This document shows positions 55,669-64,000 of a DNA stretch of 64,000 bases, piece by piece. The notes below the pieces were generated by a model. It was not told where the DNA came from, ran no database searches, and saw only the letters and a program-made list of their open reading frames with translations. Numbering within the stretch: the stretch's first letter is position 1; each line of letters starts with the position of its first letter. The translations under genes and the position numbers were made by a program. This DNA comes from Rheinheimera sp. (GTDB lineage: Bacteria > Pseudomonadota > Gammaproteobacteria > Enterobacterales > Alteromonadaceae), in contig NZ_JAUYGV010000006.1 in the NCBI RefSeq assembly GCF_030690345.1, positions 620,001-684,000 on the forward strand, given 5' to 3'.

Positions 55669-56007
55669 ATGCCACAGATTGTATTTTTACCCCATGCTGA
55701 ACTGTGCCCTGATGGCGCGGCAGTGGAAGCTAAAGCCGGCGAAACGGTATTGGATGTGGCCCTGCGCAGCGGTATTTCTATCGAGCATGCTTGTGAGAAA
55801 TCCTGCGCCTGTACTACCTGCCATGTCATAGTACGCGAAGGCTTTTACTCATTAAACGAAAGTGATGAGTTAGAAGACGATATGCTGGATAAAGCCTGGG
55901 GGCTGGAAAGCGAGTCACGTTTGGGCTGTCAGGCGCGTATTGCTGATGAAGATCTGGTGGTGGAAATTCCGAAATACACCGTCAATATCGTTAGCGAAGG
56001 TCATTAA
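55669..56007 (+). CDS. fdx: Isc [2Fe-2S] ferredoxin
   Basis: A 112-residue adrenodoxin-type ferredoxin. Cluster ligands C42, C48, C51 and C87 (ACEKSCACTTC and LGCQAR) match E. coli Fdx. It gives electrons for cluster assembly. Last gene of the isc operon; iscX, which follows in E. coli, is missing here, and a terminator comes next. Confidence 0.97.
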   Translation: MPQIVFLPHAELCPDGAAVEAKAGETVLDVALRSGISIEHACEKSCACTTCHVIVREGFYSLNESDELEDDMLDKAWGLESESRLGCQARIADEDLVVEIPKYTVNIVSEGH

Positions 56008-56038
56008 CTTTTTGCTTATTTATGTCGCTGAAAAATAC

Positions 56039-56063
56039 TAACGGCCCGGGTGGCCGTTTTTTT
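56039..56063 (+). terminator. Terminator after fdx
   Basis: AACGGCC and GGCCGTT flank a CGGGT loop, with T-run TTTTTTT. It ends the isc operon. Confidence 0.85.
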
Positions 56064-56165
56064 ATGCTAATTCACTGATCCAACTTAATAAAAAGCTAAT
56101 ATTCACTGGAGTAAGGTGGATCTTCAGCTAAAATCACAATGACAACGATAACAGACGGGGTAATT

Positions 56166-57320
56166 ATGTTAAAAAAATCTCTGATAGCGGTAACGCTGTC
56201 AACGCTGTTGGCAGCACCGGCTTATGCTGACCTGACCATCAACGGTTTTGCTTCGATTAAAGCCGGCATGACACTGGATAGTGACGACACACTGTATGGC
56301 TATGATGACGATCTTGATTTTAGTAATGAAAGTTTATTCGCCGTACAGGTGATGTCTGACCTGGGCGAGAAGTTATCGGTTACGGCGCAGCTGATGGGTC
56401 GCGGTAATGATGACTTTGATGTCGATTTTGAATGGGCTTTTATCAGCTATCAGCTTAGCGACGATTTGCGCATAAACGCCGGCCGCTTACGCACGCCGTT
56501 TTATAAGTACTCAGATTTTCGTGATGTCGGCTATGCCTATGATTGGCTGCGGGTGCCGCAAGGTGTGTATGGCTTAGGCTTTGACAATATTGAAGGTATA
56601 TCGCTTTATCACACCACTCAGTTAGGCAATTTTGATTCCAGCTTACAGTTGGTTGCCGGTGCATACGATGGCGATGCCCGCATCAGCGGCACTGATGTTA
56701 CCGCTGAGATTCAAAATATTGTCGGCTTAACCTGGGAGCTAAGTCGGGACTGGTACAGCATGCGTGCAGCCTACCTTATCGGTGAGGTCAGTGTTGGTGC
56801 CGAAGCGGTGCAACTGGAACCTGGTGTAACCTTTGGCGACTTCTTTACGGGCTTATCAGGTGCCGGTTTTGGCGCTTTGGTTAATGAAATAGATATCAAT
56901 GAAGAAGACGGCGCCTTTTTTGGTCTGGGGTTTACGGCGGACAAAAATGACTGGCTGTTAGTGGCTGAGTACACCCTGGTTAAAGTGGACAACAGCTTTA
57001 TTTCTGATCAGAAAAACTTCTATGTATCAGTCGGTCACCGCTTTGACAGCGTCACGCCTTATATCTCTTATGAAAAAGAAGATAATGAAGCGAAAACAGA
57101 AATTTATACACCCTACCTTGCCACTTTGCCGCCGCAGTTGTTATTGCCGGTAGTGGGCATAGTGCAAAGTCAGGCCCGTGAAGCAACGACTTATAATGTT
57201 GGTTTGCGCTATGACTTCCATCCTTCGGCTGCATTTAAAGTGCAATACAGCTCTGAAGACAATGAAATTGCGGATCTGCGTCAGGACGTGTTGGCGTTTG
57301 GCGTAGATTTAGTATTTTAA
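56166..57320 (+). CDS. Porin-like outer membrane protein
   Basis: A 384-residue protein: signal peptide (MLKKSLIAVTLSTLLAAPAYA), then beta-strands rich in aromatic and acidic residues (INGFASIKAGMTLDSDDT, INAGRLRTPFYKYSDF, ISYEKEDNEAKTEIYT), ending in Phe (VDLVF) as outer-membrane barrels do. A 16-stranded phosphate- or general-type porin is likely. A short PstS-like gene starts nine bases after its stop, so the pair probably works together in anion or phosphate uptake. The ATG at 56166 has GGGG upstream; a frame open from 56139 is longer. Confidence 0.78.
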   Translation: MLKKSLIAVTLSTLLAAPAYADLTINGFASIKAGMTLDSDDTLYGYDDDLDFSNESLFAVQVMSDLGEKLSVTAQLMGRGNDDFDVDFEWAFISYQLSDDLRINAGRLRTPFYKYSDFRDVGYAYDWLRVPQGVYGLGFDNIEGISLYHTTQLGNFDSSLQLVAGAYDGDARISGTDVTAEIQNIVGLTWELSRDWYSMRAAYLIGEVSVGAEAVQLEPGVTFGDFFTGLSGAGFGALVNEIDINEEDGAFFGLGFTADKNDWLLVAEYTLVKVDNSFISDQKNFYVSVGHRFDSVTPYISYEKEDNEAKTEIYTPYLATLPPQLLLPVVGIVQSQAREATTYNVGLRYDFHPSAAFKVQYSSEDNEIADLRQDVLAFGVDLVF

Positions 57321-57329
57321 GGAGGCATT

Positions 57330-57743
57330 ATGCGTATAGTAAAAACTGCTCTGTTATTGACAGCGTTATTGTCCGGTGCAGCTGCAGCCGACATTGCTGT
57401 TGTGGTTAATCCTGCTAATGCCAATGCGGTGTCAGCAGATGATTTAAACCGGTTGTTTTTAGGCCGTGCCAGCAGCTTTGCCGATGGCAGTAAAGCCACA
57501 CCGCTAAACCTCGCCGAAGGCCAGGCCGGGCGCGACGAGTTTGACAATAAAGTGCTGAACCGTTCTGCCGCGCAGCTTAAAGCTTATTGGTCCAAGCTGG
57601 TGTTTACCGGTAAAGGCACACCACCAAAAGAATTGGCCGATGACGCGGCGGTAAAAGCCGCCATAGCGGCAGATGCTACGGCTATTGGTTATATCAGCAG
57701 CGCCAGCGTGGATGGCAGTGTCAAGGTGGTTGCCAGCTTCTAG
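57330..57743 (+). CDS. Short PstS-like periplasmic protein
   Basis: A 137-residue protein with a signal peptide (MRIVKTALLLTALLSGAAAA) and the segment IAVVVNPANANAVSADDLNRLFLG, then FADGSKATPLNL, a PstS-like (phosphate-binding) motif region, and ATAIGYISSASVDGSVKVV. Full PstS is over 300 residues; this is only the half-size form seen beside porins in several Alteromonadales. It may help the porin-like gene just before it in phosphate or other ligand uptake. No transporter permease or ATPase gene follows. Confidence 0.75.
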   Translation: MRIVKTALLLTALLSGAAAADIAVVVNPANANAVSADDLNRLFLGRASSFADGSKATPLNLAEGQAGRDEFDNKVLNRSAAQLKAYWSKLVFTGKGTPPKELADDAAVKAAIAADATAIGYISSASVDGSVKVVASF

Positions 57744-57758
57744 CCACGTTACTGTCAT

Positions 57759-57806
57759 AAAAAGCCGCGATACTCCGGTGTGATACTGCAGTTCGCGGCT
57801 TTTTTG
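57759..57806 (+). terminator. Terminator after the PstS-like gene
   Basis: AAAAAGCCGCGA (57759-57770) and TCGCGGCTTTTTT (57793-57805) pair perfectly around a 22-base loop and end in a T-run. Confidence 0.85.
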
Positions 57807-57839
57807 TCAGCAAAAATAGGTTTTTTTTTGCAACTAGCG

Positions 57840-57845
57840 TATAAT
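57840..57845 (+). promoter_or_regulatory. -10 element of the ndk promoter
   Basis: A perfect TATAAT lies 55 bases before the ndk ATG, after a run of nine T. The -35 position (TAGGTT near 57817) is poor, so only the -10 is called. Confidence 0.45.
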
Positions 57846-57900
57846 TTGCCGCCTTAAATTTTAATCATTTAGTTTAAACCAACTTAATCAGGAGCCTGTT

Positions 57901-58332
57901 ATGGCGTTAGAACGCACTTTTTCAATTATCAAGCCGGATGCAGTAGCAAAAAACGTTATTGGCGCTATCTACAACCGTTTTGAATCTGCCGGTTTACGTA
58001 TCGTAGCGGCTAAAATGCTACACTTAAGCCGTGAGCAGGCTGAAGGTTTCTACGCTGAGCACAGCGCCCGTCCGTTTTTCGGCGCTTTAGTGTCTTTTAT
58101 GACCTCTGGCCCGGTAATGGTGCAGGTGTTGGAAGGTGAAGATGCAGTACGTAAACACCGTGAAATCATGGGTGCTACTAACCCGAAAGATGCTGCTGCC
58201 GGTACTTTACGTGCTGACTACGCTGCCAGCATCGATGAGAATGCGGTACACGGTTCAGACGCTGCAGCGTCTGCCGCACGTGAAATTGCTTACTTCTTCA
58301 CTGAAGCCGAGTTGTGTGCCCGTACCCGTTAA
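57901..58332 (+). CDS. ndk: Nucleoside diphosphate kinase
   Basis: A 143-residue enzyme that balances nucleoside triphosphates by a phospho-histidine step. Active H117 (NAVHGSD), the [15 protein letters not shown] start and the [17 protein letters not shown] segment match the family exactly. AGGAG lies nine bases before the ATG. Confidence 0.98.
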   Translation: MALERTFSIIKPDAVAKNVIGAIYNRFESAGLRIVAAKMLHLSREQAEGFYAEHSARPFFGALVSFMTSGPVMVQVLEGEDAVRKHREIMGATNPKDAAAGTLRADYAASIDENAVHGSDAAASAAREIAYFFTEAELCARTR

Positions 58333-58356
58333 GCGTTAATCGCCTGCGGTAACGGA

Positions 58357-58380
58357 CTAAGGGGGCAGCAGCCCCCTTAG
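58357..58380. other. Hairpin after ndk
   Basis: CTAAGGGGGC and GCCCCCTTAG form a perfect ten-base stem with loop AGCA, 24 bases after the ndk stop. There is no T-run, so it may be a weak terminator or protect the 3' end of the message. Confidence 0.6.
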
Positions 58381-58438
58381 TGCATGTTGGTACAGTGTTT
58401 TATGGCTATTGTTTATTGTGGTAAGGAGCGCTCTGCAA

Positions 58439-59566
58439 ATGACTGAGCAGCATAACAAAATTAATTTACTTGATTTAACGCGCGCGCAAATGCAGCAGTT
58501 TTTCGTCGATATGGGCGAAAAGCCGTTCCGTGCCGATCAGGTAATGAAATGGATTTACCACTTCTGTATCGATGATTTCGATAAGATGAGCAATATCAAT
58601 AAAGTATTGCGGGAAAAACTAAAAGCACGCTGCGTGATTGAAGCGCCTGTAGTGGTTACGCGGCAAGACAGCACGGATGGCACCATTAAGTTTGTCATGG
58701 GCTTAAGTGGCGGCCAGGAAGTTGAAACCGTGTGGATCCCGGAAAAGGACCGCCGTACGCTGTGTGTGTCATCCCAGGTGGGTTGCGCGCTGGATTGCTC
58801 GTTCTGCTCTACTGCCCAGCAGGGCTTTAACCGTAACCTCAGCGTGGCTGAGATTATTGGTCAGGTATGGCGGGTAGCACAAATCATCGGCAGTTACGGC
58901 GATACCGGCGACAAACCGGTCACTAACGTAGTGATGATGGGCATGGGCGAGCCGCTGCTGAACCTGAACAACGTGGTGCCGGCAATGGAATTAATGCTGG
59001 AAGACTTCGGTTTTGGTTTATCCAAACGCCGCGTTACCTTAAGTACCTCCGGCGTGGTGCCGGCGCTGGATTTACTGCGTGATAAAATCGACGTCGCGCT
59101 GGCTATCTCATTACATGCACCCAACAACGAATTGCGTAACGAGCTGGTACCGGTAAACCGTAAATACCCGATGGAAGAATTTTTAGCTGCCTCAAGGCGT
59201 TATGTGGCGAACTCTAAGGCCAATGACAAGGTCACAGTAGAGTACGTGATGCTGGATGGTGTGAACGACAGTATGGAGCAGGCGCATGAATTGGCACATG
59301 CGCTGAAAGATACACCGTCGAAAATTAACCTGATCCCGTTCAACCCTTATCCGGGCTCGCCATACAAGCGTTCGAGTAACTCACGGATTGACAGATTTAA
59401 CAAAGTCTTACAAGAATACGGCTTTACTGTTATTGTACGGAAAACCCGTGGTGACGATATCGATGCGGCCTGTGGGCAGTTAGTGGGCGATGTAATCGAC
59501 AGAACAAAAAGGCTGATAAAAAAGCAGCAAAAAGGCCAGCCGATCGCGGTTAAAATGCTGCAGTAA
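58439..59566 (+). CDS. rlmN: Dual-specificity RNA methyltransferase RlmN
   Basis: A 375-residue radical SAM enzyme that methylates A2503 of 23S rRNA and A37 of some tRNAs at C2. Cluster cysteines C116, C120 and C123 (CALDCSFC), the methyl-carrier C345 ([10 protein letters not shown]) and the conserved C109 are all present, in spacing as in E. coli. AAGGAG lies 11 bases before the ATG at 58439; a frame open from 58409 is longer. Followed by pilW. Confidence 0.96.
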   Translation: MTEQHNKINLLDLTRAQMQQFFVDMGEKPFRADQVMKWIYHFCIDDFDKMSNINKVLREKLKARCVIEAPVVVTRQDSTDGTIKFVMGLSGGQEVETVWIPEKDRRTLCVSSQVGCALDCSFCSTAQQGFNRNLSVAEIIGQVWRVAQIIGSYGDTGDKPVTNVVMMGMGEPLLNLNNVVPAMELMLEDFGFGLSKRRVTLSTSGVVPALDLLRDKIDVALAISLHAPNNELRNELVPVNRKYPMEEFLAASRRYVANSKANDKVTVEYVMLDGVNDSMEQAHELAHALKDTPSKINLIPFNPYPGSPYKRSSNSRIDRFNKVLQEYGFTVIVRKTRGDDIDAACGQLVGDVIDRTKRLIKKQQKGQPIAVKMLQ

Positions 59567-59581
59567 ATCAAGGAAGCAGGT

Positions 59582-61468
59582 GTGGTGAAGCATAAAGTTC
59601 TCATTGGTCTATCACTTTGTAGCGTATTGCTGTTGACGGCCTGTGTGTCAGAGCAAAGCTATAAAGGCAGCGATAAACCGGTTTCTGACCGGACCTTTGA
59701 CAATATAGAGGCGGCCCGCACCCGTATTTCACTGGGGCTGAATTACCTGCGCCGCGGCGACACGTCGCAAGCGAAGTATAATTTGGAGCGCGCCCGTAGC
59801 TTTGCGCCCAACTCAGCCGAAGTGTACGGCGCCCTGGCGTACTACTACCAAAGCGTTGGCGAGAACGCTCAGGCCGAAGACTACTTTAAGCAGGCTATCT
59901 CCAAAGACAACAATTACGCCGATGCCTACAACAACTACGGCGCGTTTTTATGTCAGATAGGCCGCTATGAACAATCAGAACAATTGCTGCTTAAAGCCAT
60001 CAGCCGGCCGGGCTATATCCGCGTAGCCGAAAGCTATGAGAACCTTGCCCTGTGTCAGTTGCAGCAAAACAGCTTTACTAAAGCCAAAACCTATCTGGAT
60101 AACTCGCTGAGCCACAACAGCACCCGCATCACCTCGTTAACCATGGCTGCCGGTTTATCTTACGCTATGGGCGATAATCGTCAGGCCAAAAGCCAGTTAG
60201 ACCGTATTCAGCGCTTAGGCCGTGTCTCGGCCCGCACCGTGCTGCTTAGCTATTTAATTGCAGAGAAGAGCGGTGACCGTGAAACCATGCGTAACGCCGA
60301 GCAACTGTTGCTGACGCTCTATACCGACACGCCGGAAACGCGGTTGCTGCTGCAGGGCAAACTGCAGGACACCGAGTTTGAACAGCTGCGTGAGCGCTAC
60401 AAAGACAGCCTGATGGCAAATATCGTGTTACCAGACGACACAGTATCAGCTGAGCGGCCGACCGCACCGGTGGCCAATCCGAAATTAAAAGTCGTGAAAC
60501 GTAAAAGTGCTGACGGCTCAATAGCAAATGCAGCGCAACCGCTTGCCGACAGCGCTGCGGTGCTGAGCAATACTGCCAGTGCTATCGCCGGCAGCCTGAC
60601 TGTGCCGGCGCAAACGGCGGTGGTGGCCTCGGCGACCGTGCCGGCAGCCTTGCCGGTTGAAACTATAGTGGCGCAAGCTGCGGCTATACCATCTGACGAC
60701 GCAACCACAACCATGGCAGCTGAAGCAGAAGCGCAAACGCAAGCCGCGCAGCGTGCAGAACCTGCTGTGGACGGTGATGCTACTGACAGTTCAGCCGCCG
60801 CAGCCGGTAACGCCGCGCTAACGGCAGAGCAAGTTGATGCGCAAGTGGCACAAGACAACACTGATGCTGCGACTGAGATGGCTGCAACAGAGCAAGTTGA
60901 GCAAGCAGCTGAATTGCCAGCAGAGCCGCTGACAGAGCAACCGACAGAACAATTAGCAGAACAACCGGCAGAACACAGCATGGCGACTGAGCCAGCCGGC
61001 ACAGAAGAAGTGCTAAGCGCAACGGCAGCTGATAAACAAACAGTGGCAGGCGATAGCGCCGATGCGCCCTTTCATATAGTGCAGGCGGCCGAATCGTTAT
61101 ACGCAATTTCGGTGAAGCACAATATTCGCTTACAAAGCCTGATGCAGTGGAACCAGCTAACCCCGGAAGCGGTGATAAAAACCGGACAAAAAATTTGGCT
61201 GGCCGAAGTGACGCAACAAGAAGTAACGCAGCAGCAAAAACTGACGCAGCAGCAAAAAGTAGCGGCGGCCGGTTTGGAAACGCGGCCGCAGGTTAGCGCA
61301 CAAAGCCCGTATCATCTGGTGGCTGCCGGTGAAACCATGTTTGGTATTTCGTATCGTTACAATGTGCGGCTGTCCAGCTTTCTCAGTTGGAACAACCTGA
61401 CCGAAAACAGCACCTTAAAGGTTGGCCAGCAAGTGTACGTTGTCGACCCGGCCAGTATTGCACAATGA
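59582..61468 (+). CDS. pilW: PilW/PilF-type TPR lipoprotein with C-terminal LysM domains
   Basis: A 628-residue lipoprotein (lipobox LLTAC, then V-S-E). Residues about 35-260 are TPR repeats as in PilW/PilF, which helps PilQ secretin assembly in type IV pili. That is where PilW proteins normally end (about 250). Here a long Ala/Thr/Glu/Gln-rich linker (about 285-490) follows, with repeats such as TEQPTEQLAEQPAEH, and then two LysM domains: FHIVQAAESLYAISVKH (about 496-542) and YHLVAAGETMFGISYRY (about 577-624). LysM binds peptidoglycan. Start is GTG at 59582 after AAGGAAG. The order rlmN-pilW-rodZ is conserved. ATGA overlap with rodZ. Confidence 0.88.
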   Translation: MVKHKVLIGLSLCSVLLLTACVSEQSYKGSDKPVSDRTFDNIEAARTRISLGLNYLRRGDTSQAKYNLERARSFAPNSAEVYGALAYYYQSVGENAQAEDYFKQAISKDNNYADAYNNYGAFLCQIGRYEQSEQLLLKAISRPGYIRVAESYENLALCQLQQNSFTKAKTYLDNSLSHNSTRITSLTMAAGLSYAMGDNRQAKSQLDRIQRLGRVSARTVLLSYLIAEKSGDRETMRNAEQLLLTLYTDTPETRLLLQGKLQDTEFEQLRERYKDSLMANIVLPDDTVSAERPTAPVANPKLKVVKRKSADGSIANAAQPLADSAAVLSNTASAIAGSLTVPAQTAVVASATVPAALPVETIVAQAAAIPSDDATTTMAAEAEAQTQAAQRAEPAVDGDATDSSAAAAGNAALTAEQVDAQVAQDNTDAATEMAATEQVEQAAELPAEPLTEQPTEQLAEQPAEHSMATEPAGTEEVLSATAADKQTVAGDSADAPFHIVQAAESLYAISVKHNIRLQSLMQWNQLTPEAVIKTGQKIWLAEVTQQEVTQQQKLTQQQKVAAAGLETRPQVSAQSPYHLVAAGETMFGISYRYNVRLSSFLSWNNLTENSTLKVGQQVYVVDPASIAQ

Positions 61469-62280
61469 GTACAGAACCCGCAGCCGTCATCAGTGCGGGC
61501 CAGTTATTACGCCAGGCCCGCGAGCAACGCCAACTCAGCGTACAGCAGGTTGCAGTGCAGTTGAACTTAAAACCGTCGCAGGTGGAACAGTTAGAGCAGG
61601 ATCAACTTGACGGCTCTATGTTAGAAACCTTTGCCCGCGGTTATGTACGCGCTTACGGTCGCTTATTAAAGTTACCTGAAGCTGAGCTGATGGCCGCATT
61701 CAGCCGGCAAACCGGTTGTGTCGCCAGCAGCGCCAAACCGATGCGCACTTTTTCTAATCGTGAAGCGAAGCAAGCAACAGAAAACCGTTTTATGTGGTTA
61801 ACCTACGCTATTATCGGCTTGTTGCTATTGTTGTTGTTTATCTGGTGGTGGCAAACGGCGCGGCCGGTTTCTGACAGTGCGCCTGTGCCGGTTGAAACCG
61901 TGGCCATACCTGAAATAGCCGCTGCAGAAGTGGCGCCGGTGGCAACGCCGGAGCAGCTGCATGAACTGCTGGATCAGTTAATGCCATCTGCGCAGCCGGT
62001 TGCGGCTGAACCGCTGGCGGAAGCGCAATTGCTGCCGGATCAGCTGGAAATGCGTTTTAGTGCAAACTGCTGGGTCGATGTGGTGGATGCTGAAGGTAAT
62101 CGCGTGGCTTACGGCACTAAACAGGCCGGTTATGTGATGCAGCTTACCGGGAAAGCGCCTTTTGTGGTTACCCTGGGTAACCCCGGTGTAGTGCAAATCA
62201 GTTACAATCAGCAACCTTTTGATATGTCAGCGTTACCGGCTGGCAGAGTGGCAAAATTTTCTATTCCTGAGTCTGAATAA
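61465..62280 (+). CDS. rodZ: Cytoskeleton protein RodZ
   Basis: A 271-residue bitopic protein that links MreB to the cell wall synthesis machine. N-terminal HTH_25-type helix-turn-helix (about 10-75, [22 protein letters not shown]), one membrane helix (110-130) and a C-terminal periplasmic DUF4115 domain (about 185-270, [16 protein letters not shown]). Its ATG overlaps the pilW stop (ATGA). Two bases separate it from ispG. Confidence 0.93.
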   Translation: MSTEPAAVISAGQLLRQAREQRQLSVQQVAVQLNLKPSQVEQLEQDQLDGSMLETFARGYVRAYGRLLKLPEAELMAAFSRQTGCVASSAKPMRTFSNREAKQATENRFMWLTYAIIGLLLLLLFIWWWQTARPVSDSAPVPVETVAIPEIAAAEVAPVATPEQLHELLDQLMPSAQPVAAEPLAEAQLLPDQLEMRFSANCWVDVVDAEGNRVAYGTKQAGYVMQLTGKAPFVVTLGNPGVVQISYNQQPFDMSALPAGRVAKFSIPESE

Positions 62281-62282
62281 CC

Positions 62283-63386
62283 ATGTTTGCAGAAAACCCT
62301 ATTAAACGCCGTCAAAGTACGCAAATTCGTGTTGGTAACGTGCTGATCGGCGGTGATGCGCCGATAGCAGTGCAGTCGATGACCAACACCCGGACTACCG
62401 ATGTCGCCGCTACAGTGGCGCAAATTCAGGCGATTGCCAAAGCCGGCGCTGATTTGGTGCGGGTATCGGTACCTACCATGGAAGCGGCAGAGGCCTTTAA
62501 GCTGATTAAGCAACAATCGCCGATCCCGCTGGTGGCAGATATTCATTTTGATTACCGCATTGCCTTAAAAGTGGCCGAGTACGGCGTAGATTGCCTGCGG
62601 ATTAACCCGGGCAATATAGGCCGCGAAGACCGTATTCGCGCCGTGGTAGATTGCGCGCGGGACTACAATATTCCCATTCGTATCGGCGTAAATGGCGGTT
62701 CACTGGAAGCGGATATCCAGGAGAAATACCGTGAGCCAACGCCCGAAGCCTTGGTAGAGTCGGCGATGCGGCATGTCGAGATTCTTGACCGGCTGAATTT
62801 CGATCAGTTTAAAGTCAGCGTTAAAGCATCAGACGTGTTTTTAGCCGTTGGCGCTTACCGTTTGTTGGCAAAGCAAATTAAGCAGCCGCTGCACTTGGGT
62901 ATTACCGAAGCCGGTGGTGCCCGTGCCGGCGCAGTCAAATCAGCGATTGGCCTGGGCATGTTACTGGCCGAAGGCATTGGCGATACGCTGCGCATATCGC
63001 TGGCTGCGGATCCGGTAGAAGAAGTCAAAGTAGCCTTTGATATTTTAAAGTCACTGCGTATTCGCTCGCGCGGCATTAACTTTATTGCCTGCCCCAGCTG
63101 TTCGCGGCAGGAATTTGATGTGATAAAAACCATGAACCAGCTGGAAGAGCGGCTGGAAGATGTGATTGAGCCATTAACGGTATCGGTAATTGGCTGTGTG
63201 GTAAACGGCCCGGGCGAAGCCCTGGTGTCCGATTTAGGCGTAGCCGGTGCCAGCAAAAAAAGTGGCTTTTACATTAACGGCCAACGGCAAAAATTGCGGC
63301 TGGACAATGATCAGGTTGCAGATCAGTTGGAGCAACAGGTACGCGACTACCTGCAACAGAAAATTGCCGTGCGCCAGCTGGATTAA
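62283..63386 (+). CDS. ispG: 4-hydroxy-3-methylbut-2-enyl-diphosphate synthase
   Basis: A 367-residue iron-sulfur enzyme of the MEP isoprenoid pathway. Features: [19 protein letters not shown] near the start, [10 protein letters not shown] and [10 protein letters not shown], which carry the three cluster Cys. It needs a [4Fe-4S] cluster, made by the isc system in this window. Typical order rodZ-ispG-hisS. Confidence 0.97.
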   Translation: MFAENPIKRRQSTQIRVGNVLIGGDAPIAVQSMTNTRTTDVAATVAQIQAIAKAGADLVRVSVPTMEAAEAFKLIKQQSPIPLVADIHFDYRIALKVAEYGVDCLRINPGNIGREDRIRAVVDCARDYNIPIRIGVNGGSLEADIQEKYREPTPEALVESAMRHVEILDRLNFDQFKVSVKASDVFLAVGAYRLLAKQIKQPLHLGITEAGGARAGAVKSAIGLGMLLAEGIGDTLRISLAADPVEEVKVAFDILKSLRIRSRGINFIACPSCSRQEFDVIKTMNQLEERLEDVIEPLTVSVIGCVVNGPGEALVSDLGVAGASKKSGFYINGQRQKLRLDNDQVADQLEQQVRDYLQQKIAVRQLD

Positions 63387-63400
63387 GCCCGGTAACAAGC

Positions 63401-63429
63401 TTGGTGTTTAGCCGTGTTACGCCTATAAT
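63401..63429 (+). promoter_or_regulatory. Sigma-70 promoter of hisS
   Basis: TTGGTG (63401-63406) and TATAAT (63424-63429) with a 17-base spacer, 40 bases before the hisS start. Confidence 0.6.
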
Positions 63430-63468
63430 CGCCACTGTTTTTTAACTCAAACCGATGGAAGTTTAATT

Positions 63469-64000
63469 TTGTCGAAGCAAATTCAGGCCATTCGCGGCAT
63501 GAACGATTGTCTGCCGCAAGATACGCCGGCCTGGCAATATGTTGAGCAGGTGCTGCGTCAAACGGTTGCCAGCTATGGCTACAGTGAGATCCGTTTCCCT
63601 ATCGTGGAAATGACCGAACTGTTTAAGCGCTCTATCGGCGAAGTGACCGATATCGTTGAAAAAGAAATGTACACCTTTGCCGATCGCAACGGCGACAGTT
63701 TAACACTGCGCCCGGAAGGCACGGCTTGCTGCGTACGCGCCGGCAATGAACATGGCTTGTTATACAACCAGGAACAGCGGTTGTGGTACACAGGGCCAAT
63801 GTTTCGTCATGAACGGCCGCAAAAAGGCCGCTACCGGCAATTTCATCAGTTCGGTTTGGAAGCCTTCGGTATAGCCTCGGCTGATATCGACGCTGAAGTG
63901 ATCATGCTAAGTGCGCGGCTGTGGCAGCAATTGGGTTTAACGCCTTACGTTAAGCTGGAGCTGAATTCGCTGGGTTCAAGCGAAGCCCGCGCGGCATACC
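63469..64000 (+). CDS. hisS: Histidyl-tRNA synthetase, N-terminal part (partial)
   Basis: The gene runs past the window end; 177 complete codons are visible. It starts at a TTG ([15 protein letters not shown]), matching E. coli HisS ([15 protein letters not shown]), with GGAAG just upstream. Motif 1 ([13 protein letters not shown] region), [22 protein letters not shown] and motif 2 ([22 protein letters not shown] region) are class II synthetase segments. It charges tRNA-His. It is read as intact up to the end. Confidence 0.97.
   Translation, partial: MSKQIQAIRGMNDCLPQDTPAWQYVEQVLRQTVASYGYSEIRFPIVEMTELFKRSIGEVTDIVEKEMYTFADRNGDSLTLRPEGTACCVRAGNEHGLLYNQEQRLWYTGPMFRHERPQKGRYRQFHQFGLEAFGIASADIDAEVIMLSARLWQQLGLTPYVKLELNSLGSSEARAAY

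Noticed and set aside
60397-61002. Long Ala/Ser/Cys-rich open frame on the minus strand inside pilW
   Set aside because: It is the shadow of the Ala/Thr/Glu-rich linker of PilW; low complexity and no start context.

Overview
The window is a chromosomal stretch of a gammaproteobacterium. Gene content and order (secretion genes queA-tgt-yajC-secD-secF, dusB-fis, trmJ-cysE-iscRSUA-hscBA-fdx, ndk-rlmN-pilW-rodZ-ispG-hisS, ppk-ppx, phoU and a DUF47-pit pair, TonB-dependent receptor, many exported enzymes) and protein wording point to the Alteromonadales/Chromatiaceae group around Rheinheimera, Alishewanella and Arsukibacterium. The genus is inferred from pattern, not from a search. No rRNA, tRNA, CRISPR, insertion sequence, integrase or prophage gene was found. 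Most of the window is core genome.

Layout. 1-4.8 kb: the 3' end of phoR, a periplasmic solute-binding protein, a small M23 peptidase, a membrane LytTR regulator and a TonB-dependent receptor. 4.9-9.6 kb: 3-methyladenine glycosylase (tag), an exported M20 amidohydrolase, an MBL-fold hydrolase, a protein phosphatase next to an ACR3-type arsenite transporter, and an orphan HigA-like antitoxin with a palindrome at its start. 9.6-17 kb: phosphate and polyphosphate block (ppx, ppk, then gcvR, phoU, DUF47 protein, pit). 17-20.7 kb: secreted S8 protease with two PPC domains, and oxyR. 20.7-30.5 kb: queA, tgt, yajC-secD-secF, a rhodanese, a TraB/GumN protein, suhB and two tandem TraT-like lipoproteins.

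30.5-39.3 kb is the most accessory-looking part: ferredoxin-NADP reductase, a 1082-residue regulator combining a CadC-like winged helix, a STAND-type NTPase, one membrane helix and a TPR tail, a small companion protein, a diguanylate cyclase, a TSUP permease, the remnant tail of a second diguanylate cyclase gene, an exported amidohydrolase and sixA. 39.4-49 kb: an outer membrane protein, a gamma-glutamylcyclotransferase, purH, fis-dusB, prkB, an extracellular nuclease coupled to purD, and an exported methyltransferase-like protein.

49-64 kb: trmJ, cysE and the isc operon (two IscR-type sites overlap its promoter), a porin with a small PstS-like protein, ndk, rlmN, a PilW lipoprotein extended by two LysM domains, rodZ, ispG and the start of hisS.

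The clearest structure not explained by genes is a set of three roughly 100-125 bp intergenic inverted-repeat elements (near 21.8, 27.7 and 43.9 kb). Their outer arms are unrelated in sequence, but all carry small hairpins whose six-base loops are nearly identical (GTCCCT, ATCCCT or ATCCAT). The best candidates for something little described are this repeat family and the winged helix-STAND-TPR regulator with its companion gene. Start codons were chosen by ribosome binding site, signal peptide and family length, so several lie inside longer open frames.
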